From Norana najaformis (lineage: Eukaryota; Annelida; Clitellata; Crassiclitellata; Hormogastridae), in assembly GCA_964023275.1 (NCBI GenBank), contig OZ029918.1:39198984-39262983 (forward strand): a DNA stretch of 64,000 nt. The letters are read 5' to 3'. The notes under the pieces are model-generated. The model saw only the letters and a list, made by a program, of their open reading frames with translations, ran no database searches and was not told the origin of the DNA. The translations under genes and the position numbers were made by a program. Shown one piece after another: positions 33,501-44,998 of the stretch. Each line of letters starts with the position of its first letter. Position 1 is the stretch's first letter.

Positions 33501-36500
33501 CTCGGCCCCCAAGCAAGCAATCCTGAAGCCGTCACTGTCAGGCATACATCTTCCACGGATGGATAAACAATTGAACGTCACCAAACGTAAATAAATCAAA
33601 GTGAGCTAGTTAATTAGACACCTGATATAGCGCCTTTCATGAACTTCAAAAAAGCGCAGCAGAAGAGGTGCAGTCCCTTCAGATAACCCCCTAAGCAGCC
33701 ATTGCCATCAAGTGTTACCAACTTCACTTTCTTAGCCTCGGCATATGAAGACGGACAGCCAGTCCTCTCCCTCTAAGCATTATGCTTGTGTATGTCTGTA
33801 TGTGCTTGGTCATTTACATAGCACCTTCAAAGTACCTCAGCCTGAGACAACTATCTCTTATTAAAAACTTGGCCAAACGCAAATAATTTTTTTAAAAACT
33901 GGATAAAATTCAGAATCCGATGGATCGGACAGCTGCTCTCGAACTGAAACAGCTCTCAACAAATTTATACTGCGAACAAACACCGAGAAATCTGGGATAT
34001 TTTGATGCACATCAAGACAGTTTGTGGATGTTAATAGATGGCGTTAGCGGCGAGCAGTCCCTCTTCTCGTGAATCAACTTTCACTTTCACTTTCGATTTG
34101 TACAGGAAATTTTCCAGCACTTAGGCAGTGACTAACACAAAGGAATCCCCAACTTTTTCTCCCCTTGCCCCCTCCCACCCCTCCCCGTGGAGCACAACTG
34201 TCAAAAGCTGCTGTACTTTCATCATTAGCGAACTTTATGGGAGAAGTGCATACGGGATATTTTTACTGTAATCAATCATGCACAAAAATGACCGATACAA
34301 TTAAAAAAAGAAATTTTTTACTGCTATCAAGTTCACAGGTTTTTTAAATGTTCAATGTAAATGTTGAGACACACAAAGACATACATACATATATCTATAC
34401 ACACATACATACCGGGTAGACACATACACATGCATACATATGTACATATATACATACAGCCATACATGCGTACACATACATACAAGCATACACACACATG
34501 CATGCACACATACATCCATTACTTAACAACAGGAAGGGTTTAACTGAGCTCAATTCCAAGTACGTGCCCCTAAAAATACAATTCCTGGTGCAATGAAGAG
34601 GGGGGAAAACCACAATAATGATCACACAGCCAGGCCCAAACTTTTTCCCCGAGACGTATTACAGGAAGTAATTTAAGAGGGGTAATTCAAAGAACCTCAA
34701 CGGAATTTACTGACTCAATTACTTTAATGAAAGCAGAGGGTTTAATTAAACAAGAAATTTCATTTGATCCTTGTGCATGGAATCTCCTAGCATCGAAGTG
34801 AATCAGATCACTCCAACAGATCAGTAATGAGAAATCAAAAAGTCCCAAAACAAGGAAATTCGCCAACAGCCGTATTTGATAACAAACACATCGACGCTTT
34901 TCAACTGGTTTCGTGAGTCCTTTTCTTCCTGCCATTAGTCACTGAAATCACGTTACTGCAAATTTCGTGGAGCTTTAGTCCACAACACCTCTGACCTAAG
35001 TGTAAGCACGATTCAGGTAAGCCTTAGCTGGGCTTGAGCATGTAAAGTTTTGCTCTGTAAACTCAACCTGTTTGAAGACTTCCTGCTTCAGCTGAACATA
35101 AGTCGCTTCCTAGAGCCATTCACAATACGTTACTGTGCAACTGGGAAAACCCTTACTACTACATCATCCATTCACAAAACTTTGGAGTCATTTATCGATC
35201 ATCGAGAGACATTATATTTAACAGGAAGCAGCACAAGCTAAGCAAAGTATTAGGCTACATGCCGTAATTTCCGACAGTTATCGGTCTTAGGACATCGTTC
35301 AATTAATTATTAATAAGAATTTATGTTCACAACCTTCCTTTTCGCCAACCAACCAGAGCTGCTGCATTCAGTACTGAAATTCCCTCTGATTCCTCTGCAC
35401 CTTCCCTTAAATTCAGTCAGTTTCTGATACTTTATTCATAACCAAAAAATGCAGAATACATTATTCATTCACTCATTCAGAGCATTCATATAGCGCCCTT
35501 CAAGATATCTCACCTGGCACTGAAACTAACCAAACAACCCGACTCTTGTGGACTTCATCTGATACAGCGTTGGTTACTACGCTTAGTCTCTCTGATGCAG
35601 CTTTTGCATGGCACTCTGAAATTTCGGGGCTTAAATTTACATCTATTCAGAGGCGCTCCCTGCCATCCAAGCCCAGCCCTGCTCAGACTGAGTGAAATAG
35701 ATGCTAAGTCTCAACAATTATACCATGAGTAAACAGGTAAGGTGGCAGCCTGTTTAGACAATGACCCTAGTGTCCAGTAAGGAATGTAGCTCAGAATAGG
35801 TGGTGCTGGAATGAAAGGGAGCCTACAATTCTACTTCTGAAAGTTTCCTTACTGTTAGTCAGTAACACCACCAACAACGTATCATTTGTTCTGTAATCAG
35901 TCAATCGCTATTTCCTTGCAACAGCTCAGACTGACATAAATCACGTTCTTTAGGCATAATCAATTTCCGGTATCACTCACTTACACCCACACACACAAAC
36001 ACTGACCCACAAGCGGGGGCTGAGCAGAGATATAGCGGCACATCCCCAAGACATTCTCAGACATGTTGGTCACTACTTAATGCTACTCCTCGAGTGAATT
36101 CTTTTATTATAGTCTGCAACCACCCTCAGCCGCGCCTGTCTGTCTGTCTGTATAAACCATTCTTCAAAACGACTTGCAACAGACTGTCGGCACTCTCCAG
36201 TTTTAGATGCTTGAAATATCCAACCCCATTACGAATCCATCCCATTACACAAGAATGTAACCCCAATCATTCAATGAGGGGTTTCAGAGGGTCTCTGAAA
36301 GGGTCACTTAAGAAACCAGGTCATAAGCTGAATGAAAAGGAAAGCTTATGTCACTCAGCAAAAGAGAAAATGAACAAGTAAGTAACCCACTGTTGCACTC
36401 TTCTAAGTTTCTCCTTCTAACTCACTGCAAAAAACTTTCTTCAAAAATAAAAAGACTCCATAAAAATTGACGAATGTCAGTGCACTTCTAAAAATAACCA

Positions 36501-39453
36501 CCTCCCTCTTTACCGATGACTCGTAGAAGCAAAATGCTAAGAACGCAAAAAATTCAACACATAAGCAATTTCCAAAAATAAGAGAATTGTACAAGAGAAA
36601 ATGCATGAAAATGAAATGGCCAAAATGATGATGGTGCTGATGAAGATGGTGGTTTAAGTTGATAATGAATGCTGATTAAGATGATAATGATTTGTTCCAA
36701 TGATGATGATGATGATGATGATAATGAAGAGAACGACGCTGACTTATGTTGATGACAATGATGACAAAGACTATGATGAGGAATAAAGAAGTGACGCTTC
36801 ATTCAGGTTGAAAGAAAAGAGGCCAATGTAAAGACAATCAAATGAGTTCAATTGCAAAGCAGTTTAAACATCGCCTACGTTGATAATAACAAGTCTCAAC
36901 GTGTTCCATGTGTTTGAATGAAATACCAGAAAATGAACCACACAAAGAAAAGTTCAAGTGTCAGTCAACGCATCCAGTTTAAGATTCTTATCCTTATGCG
37001 CAACTGCCTTCTAGGCTCTGCTCCATCCTACTTCTTTTTGTATTCTGGTTTCCTCGTTGCCTGCCCATGCCTCCCTTCGCTCAGCTACCCGTGGTCTCTT
37101 GGTAGCCCCTCGCGTCCGCACTACAACTGCCCAGTCTAGGAGCTTGCCTTTGTTGGCCCTTCCAGCTGGAACTGCCTTCCTCTTGACCTGCGGCTTCAGT
37201 TACTTAGTCTCTCTCCTACCCAGTCTTGCAAACGCCTGAAATCCTTTTTGTTTGTTCAAGTCGGGAGCGCCACTGTTTCCTAAGTGGCGCTTTATAAATG
37301 TTCGTTTACAATTATGACAGCTAAGACTCCCCTAAATTACGCATACACGCATGAACGCACGCGCGGCACAGCCATTGTGGACGTAAACACAGCTGTCTCT
37401 CTCACTAAATTTGCAATTCACAGGACCTGGATGACAAATCCAGCAAGAAAAGGACTCGTGACACCAGTCGACCGTTACCATTACCTGACTCATTTCACTG
37501 CCTGAGGGACCATTTCAAAGGAAATAGACCAGATATCCACCATAGTTCATTACTTTTAGGACAGCAATGAAAGACTGCAATCCAATGACCAAGAACTCTT
37601 CCTTCAGTTGTCAACAATTCCCTGAACCATCATCAAAACCGAACTAACCAGAACAAACGCACACACACGTGCACAGATACTTAGCTTCTGAATAGATACC
37701 TTCAGTGGACACTGAAAATCCTCTGACAGGACTTTAAAAGGTGATATATAAATTCTCTGAGTGAATGAATGAACAAATAAACGAGTGAATGTCGGACAGT
37801 CATGTGCACAGAGCTTCTCAAGAAGATAAAACCTAACCCAAAAAACAGGACATGTTACTCATCACTGTTGCTTCTGTCTAGTTCTCAAATCTCTTCGACT
37901 GATCACATGTGAATCACATGTGTCCATTACATCGCATGTCAAATCACACATCTCACTCATTCGCACATGAGTCAACTGCCATCTTACTTCATTATCCATG
38001 GAGGTCTAAATAACTAAATTCTCTCTCTGGGTCCAAGGTTAGGCTCATCATTTTCACGTGTGTGCTTTGAACCGGTTACAAAGGTTGCTCTTCTCAACTT
38101 GAAAATGAAATCCAAACACAAGAGAAGAAGAGCATAACACAAACAAACAGACACTCATTTATTCATTAGTTCAGCGGTGTGGGCAACAGTCTAGCGGTTA
38201 GCATCCCAGACGATCAACGGAGAGGTTAGGGGTTCAAACCCTGCCAGCACAGAAACATGTGTCGAAATTTATCTTCAACTCACATCACCAAGTGAACTCG
38301 GCTGTGAAACAAGAACAACGACGATGTACAGGGTTATGTGATCAGAGGGAAGATCAGAAAACAAGGGAGAGGACTGGCCACACGACCTCATACGCCAAGG
38401 CAAAGAAAACTTTATTCCCATGGTTGCCATGAGGTTTCGAAGGGAACATCTAATCCAAATGGTATCTGAACAAGCAATGAGGAAAATCAAGCACACTCGA
38501 AGTCATTGGAGCGTTTATCGAGAACACTCATCAAGATGCATTACAACAAAATTCTGACAGATTGGATGGTGACACGGATTAAAAATTTTAATCGGATTTC
38601 ATCATACGATTCCTCGCTCAGCTGATGGACATATGGCGTGTAAACAAATGTCTGTCTTACTTACTCATATCACCTCAGTAGCCTGAGTGACATGCAGAGA
38701 CCATGTCATAACCTGGTAACTGGCCTGGTTAGCAACACTGGTTAATGCGTACATCAAGGCACCTCGGTTCGCGTGGCTTATTTCCAAGATTTGAATCTTG
38801 GGCTAGCACGGTCTGTAAACGGGGACCTTAAATGGAGTGGCACCCATTCAAATGGACTGCGGTGGTGAAGGATCTTGCTGAGCAGGGTCAAGGGTCAAGG
38901 CCATACAGCTGCTACAGAAAAACAAGTACATTTACATTTACCAGCGACATGAAATTCTACATGATGCATGCATTAACATATGTCGTAATGATAAGCAGGC
39001 AATTAACAATACAAAATATATACACTCAGGTGCGTCACTCCAAAATAAAATCACTGACTAAACTAAACTGCATGAAACATGATATCAGCGACAATGAAAT
39101 GCAAACCAACAAATCAATTAGACATTTTAATTAACATTTTAATTAACTCGCGTTGGCGTTTACCTTGCTCTGTGTAATGATTTCGCATTCCTCTTCCTTT
39201 GCAAAGCAGAGAAATCCATCAGGTCCAGAGCGTCTAAGTTCCTCCTCGAAGCACGACCGGCAGATCCGGTGTCCGCAGGTCGTTTGGAGCGGCTCCCGGA
39301 GATAATTCTGACATGCTGTGCACTTGTACTTGTTGTCAGCAGTAACAAATTCCGGTTGGTCGAGGTCCGCTGTTCCGTAGAAAGAGGCTGAAAGCGAGAG
39401 GCTGGGAAAGGAGACGTTTGAACTATCCATACAACGAAGAACTCATGTGGATG
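26984..39453 (-). CDS. TRAF3: TRAF3-like TNF-receptor-associated factor (nine coding exons)
   Basis: Cytoplasmic adaptor/E3 ligase that links TNF-receptor, Toll/IL-1 or MAVS-type receptors to NF-kB, MAPK and interferon-type signalling. Exons 39164-39453, 33102-33206, 32330-32497, 31448-31528, 30890-30964, 30025-30144, 29209-29322, 27814-27973 and 26984-27558 join in one frame to 554 residues, close to the usual TRAF3 length. Domains run RING (37-82), zinc fingers (about 90-240), coiled coil (about 245-350) and TRAF-C/MATH (about 370-554). The MATH block with SLYSQPFFTSRYGYKMCARV and PWPF-like/QQKVTLMLLDQ is closest to TRAF3 among TRAFs I know. Intron 2 is GC-AG and intron 1 is about 6 kb. An acceptor 23 nt before the ATG implies an upstream non-coding exon, possibly ending at the TTACG|GTAAGT donor at 41072. 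All phases agree, so the gene looks intact. Confidence 0.94.
27814..27973 (-). CDS. TRAF3: TRAF3-like exon 8 (coiled coil)
   Basis: Residues 311-363, QGQLKMLAGHSEKVLKLEDR, then LAVIQERLVQQGRGG. Continues the heptads and ends in a Gly-rich hinge before the MATH domain. Acceptor GTCTTGAACAG, donor G|GTAATT. Confidence 0.9.
28080..28195 (+). repeat. (CAT)n-rich block
   Basis: ATCATCATC and CAATCATC units inside TRAF intron 7, next to the family B insertion. Confidence 0.75.
28198..28440 (-). mobile_element. SINE family B, longer copy
   Basis: Tail CTTCTATAGCGCTGTTATCA then GCATCAGTCGATTGTCGCTT and CCATTGGAGAAGCCGGGTCG. Inserted in TRAF intron 7 in the gene's orientation. Confidence 0.8.
28465..28627 (+). 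repeat. (CAT/CAATCAT)n block
   Basis: Impure TCATCATCAATCATC repeat in TRAF intron 7. Confidence 0.75.
29209..29322 (-). CDS. TRAF3: TRAF3-like exon 7 (coiled coil)
   Basis: Residues 273-310, RILSESDSLRAKVNDLNRDL EKLRQ..., a regular heptad pattern used for trimerisation in TRAFs. Acceptor TTTTGCAG, donor GAG|GTGAGA. Confidence 0.9.
29655..29910 (-). mobile_element. SINE family F copy
   Basis: Blocks TGGCCAATCCTCTCCCTTGC, GTGCGTCGTCAGTGTACTCA and AGGAGGCACAAATGG, then a tRNA-like head segment at its right end. In TRAF intron 6. Confidence 0.7.
30025..30144 (-). CDS. TRAF3: TRAF3-like exon 6 (end of fingers, start of coiled coil)
   Basis: Residues 233-272, GTEAEVQIHESSASKEHLEV then AMVHIMELEVENSRLS. 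The H-x6-H-L pair completes the finger and heptads begin after it. Acceptor CTGTTTCAG, donor CAG|GTGGCG. Confidence 0.9.
30360..30490 (+). repeat. Tandem AATGCAACATCATACA-type repeats
   Basis: Units of about 15-25 bp built from ACAATGCAA and CGATACAATAC over 130 bp in TRAF intron 5. Confidence 0.8.
30630..30830 (+). repeat. Decayed SINE family B
   Basis: GGTCTCAGCTAAAATTCCAT, then CAACCATCGACTGAAG and TTACGCATTAAGAG resemble a family B copy read on the plus strand. In TRAF intron 5. Confidence 0.5.
30890..30964 (-). CDS. TRAF3: TRAF3-like exon 5 (TRAF zinc finger)
   Basis: Residues 208-232, VDDHKKVCPLKPKDCKFHHL then GCAFQ. The C-x-F-x-x-x-G-C-x-F pattern is the typical last finger before the coiled coil. 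Acceptor GTGGCCCAG, donor CAG|GTCAGT. Confidence 0.92.
31165..31375 (-). mobile_element. SINE family F copy
   Basis: GGTATGAAGTGCTTAACAAT, TTAGCCTTGGCATACAAC and TTATAGCCGAGTTTGCCA. In TRAF intron 4, 70 bp from exon 4. Confidence 0.75.
31448..31528 (-). CDS. TRAF3: TRAF3-like exon 4 (TRAF zinc finger)
   Basis: Residues 181-207, RHMEDDCPQVVVSCPFGCDA... A complete H-x-x-x-x-C...C-x3-C zinc-finger half. Acceptor TTTTTCTAG, donor CAG|GTAAAA. Confidence 0.92.
32330..32497 (-). CDS. TRAF3: TRAF3-like exon 3 (TRAF zinc fingers)
   Basis: Residues 125-180, DHLPHCQFVAVPCPFSQYGC and LHLSECNFRPEKCEHCGLLF. The C-H-C spacing fits TRAF-type zinc fingers. Acceptor TGTCTGTAG, donor CCG|GTACGC. Confidence 0.93.
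33102..33206 (-). CDS. TRAF3: TRAF3-like exon 2 (zinc-finger region, GC donor)
   Basis: Residues 90-124, VNPDFSAMREMGLLLVYCLN then GCPEKLQLKKLK. The acceptor TTATTTTCAG is strong. The donor is AAG|GCGAGT: only this GC site ends the exon in phase with exon 3, and the same position is a standard TRAF exon boundary. Confidence 0.9.
33228..33375 (-). mobile_element. SINE family A, body and tail
   Basis: TACAGCGACCGTATGGCC, GCTGCCCGTTTGAATGGGCG and CATTTAAGGTCCCCGTGCA. It lies about 22 bp from exon 2 of the TRAF gene. Confidence 0.85.
33700..33785 (-). repeat. SINE family F fragment
   Basis: TTCTTAGCCTCGGCATATGA then CCAGTCCTCTCCCTC. In TRAF intron 1. Confidence 0.65.
34378..34515 (+). repeat. 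(CATA)n microsatellite
   Basis: Impure ACATACAT/ATACATAT repeats over 135 bp. Confidence 0.85.
35464..35525 (-). repeat. SINE family G tail
   Basis: ATTCATTCACTCATTCAGAG then CATTCATATAGCGCCCTTCA, the inverted family G end. Confidence 0.65.
38165..38500 (+). mobile_element. SINE family F, full-length copy with tRNA-like head
   Basis: Head: CAGTCTAGCGGTTAGCATCC (A box) and GGGGTTCAAACCCTGCC (B box). Body: GAACTCGGCTGTGAAACAAG, GGGAGAGGACTGGCCA and ATACGCCAAGGCAAAGAAAA, the reverse complements of the other family F copies. Shows that the family is a tRNA-derived SINE. In TRAF intron 1. Confidence 0.75.
38722..38942 (+). mobile_element. SINE family A, with head
   Basis: CCTGGTTAGCAACACTGGTT, ACGGGGACCTTAAATGGAGT, CACCCATTCAAATGGACTGC and a TACATTTACATTTACC tail. 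About 220 bp from the RING exon of the TRAF gene. Confidence 0.8.
39164..39453 (-). CDS. TRAF3: TRAF3-like exon with start codon and RING finger
   Basis: ATG at 39430; residues 1-89. Cys37-x2-Cys40, Cys52-Gly-His54-x2-Cys57-x2-Cys60 and Cys75...Cys82 form the RING, in the sequence CTACQNYLREPLQTTCGHRI. A TTTTAATTTCAG acceptor lies just upstream and an in-frame TGA separates it from the ATG, so the 23 nt before the ATG are 5' UTR. Donor AAG|GTAAAC. Confidence 0.93.
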
Positions 39454-40717
39454 CTGAAATTAAAAACATACAAACGCTGAACGTCAGAGAGGCAGCTTTC
39501 AAAAAGCAGCATGATAATTTAATTTATAATTTATCATTATTATTATCATAATTTAACACACTTAACTTACATAAACAAGCACATATCGAAACAGATGAGT
39601 CTTGCATTTAAACCAGAATGACACATGGAACAATTTTCCAAGGGCTAAAATAAACTTTTGCTTGATGACGAGTTTTACTAAAAAGTAACGTCAGTTGGAA
39701 GGATCGAAAGCAAGTTGCTTTTATCACAATTTTTGCAAGAATTGTTCTTCTGTTCTGCATTTTACATCAAATATTTTAATTCATGCAGACTGCTTCCACT
39801 TTTGCTTTTTCTTTCTGGCTAACTATACAACGCTGTTCCACCTAAATGTTTTTATAGGGCAACGTACATCATAAAATGTCAGTTGTCTGAAAACTAAGTT
39901 AAGCTCTATCCACTTAGGCCACAAATTCTAATTCTAATTTATTTTGAAACAACACATAAATCTCTAATCCTAAGCTCTGGCACCACTTTGGTACTGTTGA
40001 CGACAGTGGCTTTTCTTTCTGGCTAACCACAATTTTCTTCAGCAGAAATGGCTACACAATAAAGTATGTCTGAATTATTAAACCTAAACTTAGAACACAT
40101 TAATAATGTCATCATCTGTAAATGTAAACATCTAACACAGGACTACAGCGGCTCAATTAGCCGAATAATAACATGCACATGTTTTCCAATCACTCTGCAG
40201 TATTATCTCCATACTTAACTTATATAAAATCACAGTGCAGATCAGTTGCATACCATCATGAAACTCGAGATATCTGAGAAACGTTTAAACCATCCCTGTT
40301 TAGGTCACTGGTTCTCTGACCGTGACCAAATCATTTCGAAATTATGCATAAAATCTTCATTCCCAAACACGCTTTTGACGTATCACTTGACCCTCCATTG
40401 TTTGATCTGTTCGTGCTAATCAGTACGACACGTTTCATCTTTGACTCAGGTTTCAGGAAGTTATGCCCTGATGTATATACAGTCATGAGCGAGCGCTCAC
40501 GAAAGCGAAAGCATTCACGTAAATTTAGTATACACAAAAAACTGAACGTCATCCTTCATGTAGTCTTCCTTCATAAAAATCCTACAAATGCTTCATCGTC
40601 CAACCGAAACTATTTCATTATATGGTCCTCTCTAATGATAATTCGAAAGAGGCATCAAAACAAAGTGATAAAACCCGGTTTGACTGTAGAATCTCATATA
40701 ATGATCTCTTGGTAAGC

Positions 40718-40815
40718 GCTCTGACTCGAAGCAGCGCTCGAATAAGCTGGTGCCCTGCACGCGGCTTTAAAGTAGCGCTTTGGAAATATTTGAGTTTTGA
40801 TTACAATTATAAATT
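40718..40815 (+). repeat. SINE family D tail
   Basis: CTCGAATAAGCTGGTGCCCT, then TTTAAAGTAGCGCTTTGGAA and a GATTACAATTA end. Confidence 0.7.
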
Positions 40816-42507
40816 TGTGGTTCCAGATAAAGTTTCCACTGATACTGTATCTAGTATAGCTGCTGAACATATAATATATTTTTCATTGTTTGCCTTTAAT
40901 TGTTAACGTTTACTGAATTTATGAAAATTTATAAATTTATCTGTCTGACTTCATCACACGCCTTCTTATGGTTGGTGCTTACTAGTTCTATAAATACGTG
41001 TATGTATACGTTTGGGCAACATCTGTTAAGCGGGTCACTCCTTCCAACAAGGGAGTTTGTATGCCACTTACCGTAAGTAATGTTAATACCGTGAAAAACT
41101 GCGCACATTCTCACGTGATAGCGCCACACAGAGCAGCAGTAATTTTGTAGCGCCAATGTGTCTCACACAGACTCTCGTCCATATACTTTTCACATCACAA
41201 CCTCAGACTTTTCGAAACTTGAAAAAGTCTATTGCGCCAAAATTTCTTTGTCACAACGGCGGGAAATTAAAACAGAAAAAAGCCGGCCTTCGAGACTCGA
41301 CACGTGAAGAGCGATAATTTATAAATGGCGTTTAATGAAGCGATAAAACCCACTTCTTACTCTAGAAAGGAAGAAACATTACACTTACTGTTCGGCGAGT
41401 TAATATCGCCGTACACTAATCAAACCTCTATTCAAATTTGATGAAAGTCAAAAATGACCCATTATCGCCTGTCATCTTCGAAATCAGAGCAAGAAAAGCG
41501 TTGCAACGCCTCTTCGTGTCTAACTTCCCAGCCGATGATCCCATCCAGAATGGGTAACAGTCCTCCGACTAAGTTGGAAGTAAAAAATATTGAAACATCT
41601 AGAATTTTCTTCATGTAGAAACAACTCATTGTCTCTGCTCTATTTTTCAAATTTGTAACGGTTAATAAGCTTATCTGCTTACCTCAGCGATACATTTCTT
41701 TGAGTTCATGGCCTAAAACTGGGACGTCTTATGCAACGTTACCATCTATTACTTTACTGTTATATCGCCACACACGTTATAACTGATTTTGTCAACTGTT
41801 TTTGGTTTTGTAAATAGTGTGCACCAGTTTTATCGTTTACTTCAGCAAACAAAATAAAAGCCATTTACTATATGTATTCTATGCGGAGAGTATAAAGTTT
41901 ATAGCGAAGACGTCGACTTATAGCTGTAGCCCATTTACCGCCTAGAGTAGGACTAAGCTGTTTATCAAGTTTTTATCGCACTAAGGGCAGCCTGGCAGAA
42001 GACCTGCAGGTAGAGAATTATTGACATAAGCAGTGAACCAAATAGCATATATTTTGTGGGTTGGATTTCTTAAATTATTGCAAATCTTAAGAAATGAGTA
42101 AATGCAGGTGTGCAAGACGTATATAGGCCTATACTATGCGTACACGTAAAGACAACAGCAAGACAACAAAAGCAATAGACATTTTTCGTGTCTAGAAAGC
42201 ACTTTACATAATACGTGCTCACAATGACGAGCAATAGGGGTGTAGCCAATCAGAACAACGCTAAATAGGCCACATTTTACAGTTGAAATTCAATCTTCTC
42301 GCGTTCAGTTTAGATTGCAGAATAAATAAAATTAACTTGTAAGTTTTTGTATCATTTGTTTTGAATTGCCGATTACGAATTTACGTGCGTAGCTAACCAC
42401 GAATGGATTTAATGATTCGTTCCAGAAGCTAGATATACGCGTACGCATGTCGCAGGAGCTAGACCACGTGATTTAACTAATGGTTGGCCAACGGAAGCTT
42501 ACAAATG

Positions 42508-42592
42508 GTAAATGTCAATGTAGACGTTTTTCTACTGCGACCGTATGGCCTCGATCATGTTCATTTTTCGGTGAATCAATCGAGTGAAATAC
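42508..42592 (-). repeat. SINE family A tail fragment
   Basis: GTAAATGTCAATGTAGACGT, TACTGCGACCGTATGGCC and TCATTTTTCGGTGAATCAAT. Confidence 0.75.
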
Positions 42593-43019
42593 AATTAAAG
42601 CGCTGGCGTTACGCTGGATGTGTGATGACGGTTGACAGTCAACAAACACAGGAATGAGTTATTTCTCGTATTTTTGTAAATATATCATTTATTTTACTGC
42701 CCGCTCTGCACGTTTATCTTGATTAATTTTCAAGTTGGCGGTTCCCGTAGATCGGTGTCCGGTAACCGTTTGCTTTCGTTATATTAAAATAGCTCCTCCA
42801 TCCGTTATAGATAATTTTGCCGGTAGTTGCGACGAATAAGGGTCAGTCCAGTTATCCTTCGCAAAATCGGTTTTACTGTTGATTAACGCCGCTGGCAGGA
42901 AGTAAGCGACGTAAAAAGACTAACTATTTGCATCTGAAATTAGCGCATTTTGCAAGTAACTCAACAAACGTAACAAAATAAGGAGCACTGAACTATGTAA
43001 TAATAATGGGAATAATACT

Positions 43020-43060
43020 GTAATGTGAGTAGTAATAATAATAATAATAGGTTTGGGCAC
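43020..43060 (+). repeat. (AAT)n microsatellite
   Basis: Short TAATAATAATAATA run. Confidence 0.7.
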
Positions 43061-43596
43061 TTTCTTTGCCAGTCTTACCCCATGCGCTATAGAGTGCCTT
43101 GGTGCTCTGCAATTGTGTAGTTGCAGGTCTGTCAAGGTCCTTTTCAGCCGAGTATGTGAATTTCCTTTAGCGACGAAGAATTCCGAATTCTTATGATTAA
43201 ACATTTCAGTTAAAACGACATCTGTCCGCTGTTACATTTTAATATGACGTATACACGACGCTCTTTATACACGTAAGCTCTGTGGTCTCTGACTTGTGTG
43301 TTGTCACTTGTCGTTTTCACTTGTGCCGGTTATAAAGGTCTGAATATGTCTGCGCGCGCTCAAGCGCATGTAGTGCTCGAGACCTAACTATAAGCGGTAT
43401 GAATGGGCCTTAGCCCTGAAGCCAGCGAGCTGGACACTTTTGTTGAAGTCGTGTCGTCATATTTTGCAGGATGAGATCTCTAGGCATAGGTTATGCGTTT
43501 AACTGCGCGATGGTCAAAAGTGAAAACGATGGCGAGGACTGTTTGGATGTATGCCTACAGTTTTTGCGTTGCAGAGGAAGCCGTTTATAGAATTTG

Positions 43597-43720
43597 CAAT
43601 CGTAAATTCGAAATTTCTAAGGCGCTACTTAAAAGCTAAGCGCAGGACACCAGCTTATTCATGAGCGCTGTGTCAAGTCAGTGGGGTTGTGTGTCCAAAG
43701 ATGTCAAGAACTAAGTCCAG
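43597..43720 (-). mobile_element. SINE family D
   Basis: CAATCGTAAATTCGAAATTT, AAGGCGCTACTTAAAAGCTA and CACCAGCTTATTCATGAGCG, the family read inverted. Confidence 0.75.
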
Positions 43721-44049
43721 AAGACCACAGATCGTAGGGGGAGAGGAGCTTGTTAGGGTGGGTTGTGTTTAAGCTGAGAAAAATGAAAAGGCAGCGGATT
43801 CGATGGATCATGGTGGGATTTTTTGAAATGGCGAGACCAATGGAACACCTGATGAGTAATAGACACTAAGAGATGTAGAAACAATGGTGCCATGACATCA
43901 GCTGACCATCAGCTTTCAGTCATCGATTGCATAACGTCATTGCATAAGAGGGTCGGCGAAATTTTGAAGGTTTGCTGATAAATCACGTGTATCGATTCCT
44001 GTTTAGTCATAACACGGTGCTGAGGCAGCATAACGCAATAAATTATATA

Positions 44050-44250
44050 GCGCCAAAATATTTGTCTGTCTCTTTCCATGTATGTATGTCTCTGCCTCTT
44101 CTTGTATGTCTCTCTCTCTCCTTGTATGTCTTTATCTGATTTTCTTTGCCTCTGTCTATGTCTCTGTCTTTGTCCCTGTTTATCTTTGTCTGTCTATCTG
44201 TATGTCTGTCTGTCTATCTGTCTGTCTGTCTCTCTCCCTCTCTTACAGGC
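44050..44250 (+). repeat. (TCTG)n / (CTCT)n microsatellite
   Basis: TGTATGTCTCTCTCTC grades into TCTGTCTGTCTATCTGTC. Leu/Ser/Cys-rich frames here are artefacts. Confidence 0.85.
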
Positions 44251-44309
44251 AGTGTTTGACTTTTAATTAGCAAGTATTTATTTAGCTCTATTTTAAGTCT
44301 TGCAAAAGC

Positions 44310-44540
44310 ATTTCTAATTCTAACACGATTCAGCAAAAAGACATCCTCCGCTGTAGAGTCCTCGCATACACGAACTTAAAAACGAAACGATGAAGACGCC
44401 TATTAATGTAAATTTTCTTCTGGCATACAGCTTTCTATGTCTGGGTTTTTCATATGATGAATCATTATAGTTCGTTCGTTCGTAGTTGCTGTTCAACGAC
44501 GCAATCGATGCCAGACAACAGAGGAAGTCATTCGGTGCAT
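44310..44540 (-). repeat. Dispersed repeat, inverted copy at 47.1 kb
   Basis: On the minus strand: GAACAGCAACTACGAACGAA, GAACTATAATGATTCATC and ACCCAGACATAGAAAGCTGT. The same order occurs on the plus strand at 47,120-47,235, so the two copies form an inverted pair 2.7 kb apart. Related to the end of family E. Confidence 0.75.
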
Positions 44541-44624
44541 TTGACAACACAGGAACAAAGGTGGTTCATTCATTCGTTCATTTATTCACTCATTCGTTCA
44601 CTGAGTCATCAAATTTCATTCAGT

Positions 44625-44713
44625 GTATTATTATTATTAGTAGTAGTAGTATTAGTATTATTATATAATAAAATTAATATTTTATTATTATTTAATTATT
44701 AATTATTATTTAA

Positions 44714-44747
<34 letters not shown>

Positions 44748-44755
44748 TAATAAAA
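44625..44755 (+). repeat. (ATT)n-rich block
   Basis: TTATTATTATTAGTAG then TTATTATTATTATTATTATT. Confidence 0.85.
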
Positions 44756-44859
44756 TTACGAGTGAAGAACTGTATGTACGCATGTATATGTATATATATA
44801 TATATATGTGTGTGTAAGAAAGTATGCATATACGTATTTATACATGAGACCTTATCCAC

Positions 44860-44998
44860 CGTATATAGACTGCCTCCCTGTCTTGTGGACTGACCGTCTG
44901 GAGATTGACCTGATTTCTGATGGTCTTTGGTGGCCATCGTTTGATGCCTTGTGCATTAGACAACGGCACATTAGAAGTTTTTATTATTATTAAGTAGT
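44860..44998 (+). mobile_element. L2-like LINE 3' untranslated end
   Basis: ATAGACTGCCTCCCTGTCTT, GATTGACCTGATTTCTGATG and GATGCCTTGTGCATTAGACA match the last 140 bp of the LINE at 47.6 kb, ending in TTATTATTATT. Confidence 0.85.

Noticed and set aside
39160..39348. Second open frame over the TRAF RING exon
   Set aside because: A shadow frame of the RING-coding exon.
43471..43590. Plus-strand terminal exon reading MRSLGIGYAFNCAMVKSEND
   Set aside because: A fair acceptor precedes it, but it is only 39 codons with no partner exon or family match.
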